Origin: an uncultured Coriobacteriaceae bacterium
Lineage (GTDB): Bacteria > Actinomycetota > Coriobacteriia > Coriobacteriales > Coriobacteriaceae
Length of the DNA stretch: 64,000 nt
Direction: 5' to 3'
Assembly (NCBI GenBank): GCA_944319885.1
Contig: CALUFC010000001.1
Span: 1 to 64,000, forward strand
The translations under genes and the position numbers were made by a program. The notes under the pieces were generated by a model that made no database searches, had not been told where the DNA came from, and saw only the letters and a program-made list of their open reading frames with translations. Positions 61,954 through 64,000 of the stretch are shown here, piece after piece; positions within the stretch are counted from its first letter, which is position 1; each line of letters begins with the position of its first letter.

Positions 61954-63237
61954 TTACTGCTGGCTCTCGTAGTCCTGAACCTTGCGGATGACGCTACGGT
62001 TGTAACGCTGCCAATCGGTGTCCCATTTCTCCAGGAACGCGTCGATATCGCCCGAGAGCAGCATCGTCTGGATCTGGGCGTCGCAGGCCATGGAGGACTG
62101 ATAGGAGTGATCGAGGTAGTCGAGCACCTTGCCCTCGTCAAGGAACGGCTGGATGTCGTCGTACAGCGGGTCGAGCGTGTAATCGCCCTCGGTGCAAGGA
62201 ATAGCGCGCTGGTCGTCGATGTAGGTCTGGACGTTGGCCTCCTCGTTCAAGAAGGCGATGACCTCGTACACGGCGTCCTTGTGCTGGCAGCTCTCGGCTA
62301 CGCACCACTGCAGGTCGATGCCCGAGACCACGATGCGGTCGTCGGGGTTGTCGGCCGACGGCATGGCGAAGAGGCCGATGTTCATCTCGGGGTTGACCGA
62401 AAGGATCTGGGGCACGGCGAACGAGCCGCAGGGGAACATGGCGCTCTGGCCGCGCGCGAACGCGGTGCAGGCGTCGTTGTAGCTGTACGCGAAGGGGCCG
62501 TCCTCGGCGTAATCGAGCAGCTGGAGCATGCGCTCGGCGGGCTCGCGATAGTAGTCCGAGAACTTGGCCTTGCCGGCATTCACCTGACGAGCAAGATCGC
62601 TCGGCACCATGTTGATGGTGATGGAGTTCCACGGAGACAGAATCGTCCAGGTGTCGAGATAGCCAAGGTAGATGGGCAGGACCTCGCCCTCGGCCTTGAT
62701 CTCCTCGAAGAGCGCGATCATATCGTCCCAGGTCTCGGGGATCGCCCAGCCCTTCTGCTCGAACATGTCCTTGTTGTAGAGCATGCCGGCGGCATTTGCC
62801 ACATAGGGAACGCCGTAAATGCCGTCCATGGGCACATAGGTAACGCTCTTCAAGATGTCCTGGTACGCCGGGGCCACCTTGTTGATGGTCTCGCAGTCCG
62901 AGACATCGGCCAGGATGCTGGAATCGACGAAGCTGGCGTAGTCGGCGTCGCCACCGATGCCGATAACGTCGGGATAATCCTCGCGAACGAAGCGCGTCTT
63001 CATGATGGTGACGGCGTCCGCGGGGCTCGTGATGTTGAGGTAGATGTCATCGTGCGTGGAGTTGAACTCGTCCATGAGCTGCTCGAAGATGCTCACGGCT
63101 TCCTGCTTGTAGGAAACGATCTCCACTTCGATCTTGCCGTCGCTGCGCTCGGTGGCGCAACCGCTGAACAAGAGCCCCGCCGCACCGGCGGCGCCGAGCC
63201 CCAGGAGCGAGCGGCGCGTGATAGGCTTGTTGAGCAT
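61954..63237 (-). CDS. Carbohydrate ABC transporter substrate-binding lipoprotein with Tat-like signal
   Basis: A 427-aa cluster B binding protein (family 1 extracellular solute-binding). The signal carries a twin-arginine-like TRRSLLGLGAAGAAGLLFSGC at about residues 7-27, with a lipobox Cys at 27, so export by Tat and lipidation are likely. The mature protein has the family features (IFEQLMDEFNSTHDDIYLN at about 50, YPDVIGIGGDADY at about 88, YGVPYVANAAGMLYNKDMFE at about 140, AMFPCGSFAVPQ at about 264). ATG 63237 has GGAGG upstream. First gene of the transporter operon after the ATPase gene. The ligand is inferred from context to be a galactoside or glucoside. Confidence 0.92.
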   Translation of the reverse strand: MLNKPITRRSLLGLGAAGAAGLLFSGCATERSDGKIEVEIVSYKQEAVSIFEQLMDEFNSTHDDIYLNITSPADAVTIMKTRFVREDYPDVIGIGGDADYASFVDSSILADVSDCETINKVAPAYQDILKSVTYVPMDGIYGVPYVANAAGMLYNKDMFEQKGWAIPETWDDMIALFEEIKAEGEVLPIYLGYLDTWTILSPWNSITINMVPSDLARQVNAGKAKFSDYYREPAERMLQLLDYAEDGPFAYSYNDACTAFARGQSAMFPCGSFAVPQILSVNPEMNIGLFAMPSADNPDDRIVVSGIDLQWCVAESCQHKDAVYEVIAFLNEEANVQTYIDDQRAIPCTEGDYTLDPLYDDIQPFLDEGKVLDYLDHSYQSSMACDAQIQTMLLSGDIDAFLEKWDTDWQRYNRSVIRKVQDYESQQ

Positions 63238-63258
63238 GCTTTGCCCTCCTCCTGATAG

Positions 63259-64000
63259 TTAGTGAACGATGGCGAGCTCGGTGTCCTTGTCGAACACGTG
63301 CAGCTTGTCGACGTCGAAGGCGACCTTGATCTTGTCGCCGGTGCGCACCGGGTTGGTGGCGGAGATGTGCGCGGAGATCTGGCCGCCGTCCACGTCGCCG
63401 TAGATCATGGCCTCGGAGCCCAGCAGCTCGTACACCGTGACCACGGCGTCGATCTTCTCGCTGAGCGTCTTGCCCTCGGCGTACTCGTGCTCCTCGACCA
63501 CGTCCTCCGGGCGGATGCCGGCGATGACGACCTTGCCCTTGTAGGGCTTGAGCGCAGCGGCCTTGGAATCGGGCACGGTGATGGTGTTCTTGCCGAAGGT
63601 AAGGGTGATCTTGCCCGCGCTCTCGCCCACCATCGCGTCGATGAAGTTCATCTGCGGGGAGCCGATGAAGCCGGCCACGAACAGGTTGCAGGGCTCGCCA
63701 TAGAGCTTGGAGGGCGTATCGACCTGCTGCATGACGCCGTCCTTCATGACGACGATGCGGGTACCGAGCGTCATGGCCTCGGTCTGGTCGTGCGTGACGT
63801 AGATGATCGTGGCGCCCAGGCGATCATGCAGCTTGGAGATCTCGGCACGCATCTGAACGCGGAGCTTGGCGTCGAGGTTGGAGAGCGGCTCGTCCATGAG
63901 GAAGACCTTGGGCTGACGGGCGATGGCGCGACCCATAGCGACGCGCTGGCGCTGACCGCCGGAGAGCGCGGAGGGCTTGCGATCGAGCAGCTTCTCGAGG
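63259..64000 (-). CDS. ABC transporter ATPase, MsmX/UgpC family (5' end beyond the window)
   Basis: Only the C-terminal part of about 246 codons lies in the window; the frame stays open to the right edge. Visible are the signature LSGGQRQRVAMGRAIARQP, Walker B VFLMDEPLSNLDAKLR, the H-loop IYVTHDQTEAM and the C-terminal TOBE/MalK-like regulatory domain (RIVVMKDGVMQQVDTP, FIGSPQMNF, GIRPEDVVEE and a tail ending AIVH). The Walker A motif is off the edge. Family members energise several CUT1 sugar importers. It lies 21 bp before the binding-protein gene and is probably the first gene of the operon, or a shared ATPase. Partial because of the window edge, not a decayed gene. Confidence 0.93.
   Translation of the reverse strand, partial: LEKLLDRKPSALSGGQRQRVAMGRAIARQPKVFLMDEPLSNLDAKLRVQMRAEISKLHDRLGATIIYVTHDQTEAMTLGTRIVVMKDGVMQQVDTPSKLYGEPCNLFVAGFIGSPQMNFIDAMVGESAGKITLTFGKNTITVPDSKAAALKPYKGKVVIAGIRPEDVVEEHEYAEGKTLSEKIDAVVTVYELLGSEAMIYGDVDGGQISAHISATNPVRTGDKIKVAFDVDKLHVFDKDTELAIVH

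Overview
The window is a GC-rich (about 60-65% by eye) bacterial chromosome segment, densely packed with genes. It reads as an anaerobic Actinomycetota member of class Coriobacteriia, most like Collinsella or Enorma. This rests on an aldehyde:ferredoxin-oxidoreductase-type respiratory module, a membrane-spanning LuxR-type regulator of the kind expanded in Coriobacteriia, Tat-type lipoproteins, a short HTH protein resembling an IS3 transposase, and galactose/alpha-galactoside catabolism suited to the gut. Genus is an inference; no rRNA gene is present.

Layout. 0.3-7.8 kb holds a phosphohexomutase, homocysteine S-methyltransferase with a DtxR-type regulator, divergent peptidase T, GlmS and a LacI-family regulator. 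7.8-16.6 kb holds a VanZ-RDD membrane protein coupled to a HAD phosphatase, LarE, an EF-G paralogue with altered GTPase motifs, a MacB-like ABC ATPase-permease fusion and the IS3-like HTH protein. 16.9-25.4 kb holds an RlmD-type RNA methyltransferase and, on the minus strand, a tight six-gene run tilS-hpt-ftsH-aminotransferase-PHP-FmdE. 25.4-33.7 kb holds a WalJ-like hydrolase, Hsp20 with a large palindrome upstream, a tail-anchored unknown protein, a cysteine desulfurase, a second phosphohexomutase, a 192-bp MITE-like element, tRNA-Lys and an M29 aminopeptidase. 33.0-37.0 kb is a response regulator-histidine kinase-purC-membrane protein operon.

38.4-45.9 kb is the most distinctive region. 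An aldehyde oxidoreductase (AOR)-family enzyme is flanked by a Tat-exported four-cluster ferredoxin and a membrane-anchored multihaem cytochrome c. Beside these are a NifU-like protein, an unknown accessory protein and a divergent membrane LuxR-type regulator. A 12-bp motif (AAAACAGGTGAC) is exact in the two control regions of this cluster. I propose one electron-transfer system under one regulator.

46-49 kb holds purB, a DUF4013 membrane protein and two tandem tRNA-Ser genes. 49.2-51.8 kb holds a signal-less BMP-type binding protein fused to a ParB/Srx-like N-terminal domain and overlapping a metallophosphoesterase gene. 51.8-64 kb is a galactoside utilisation locus: galK and class II galT divergent from a LacI-family regulator with two operator palindromes, a GH13 glucosidase, a GH36 alpha-galactosidase and a carbohydrate ABC transporter whose ATPase gene runs off the right edge. 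Together they would import alpha-galactosides, cleave them and feed galactose into the Leloir pathway, with the two phosphohexomutases linking hexose phosphates to cell-wall precursors.

Start codons were chosen from Shine-Dalgarno matches and family lengths read by eye; no database search was possible.
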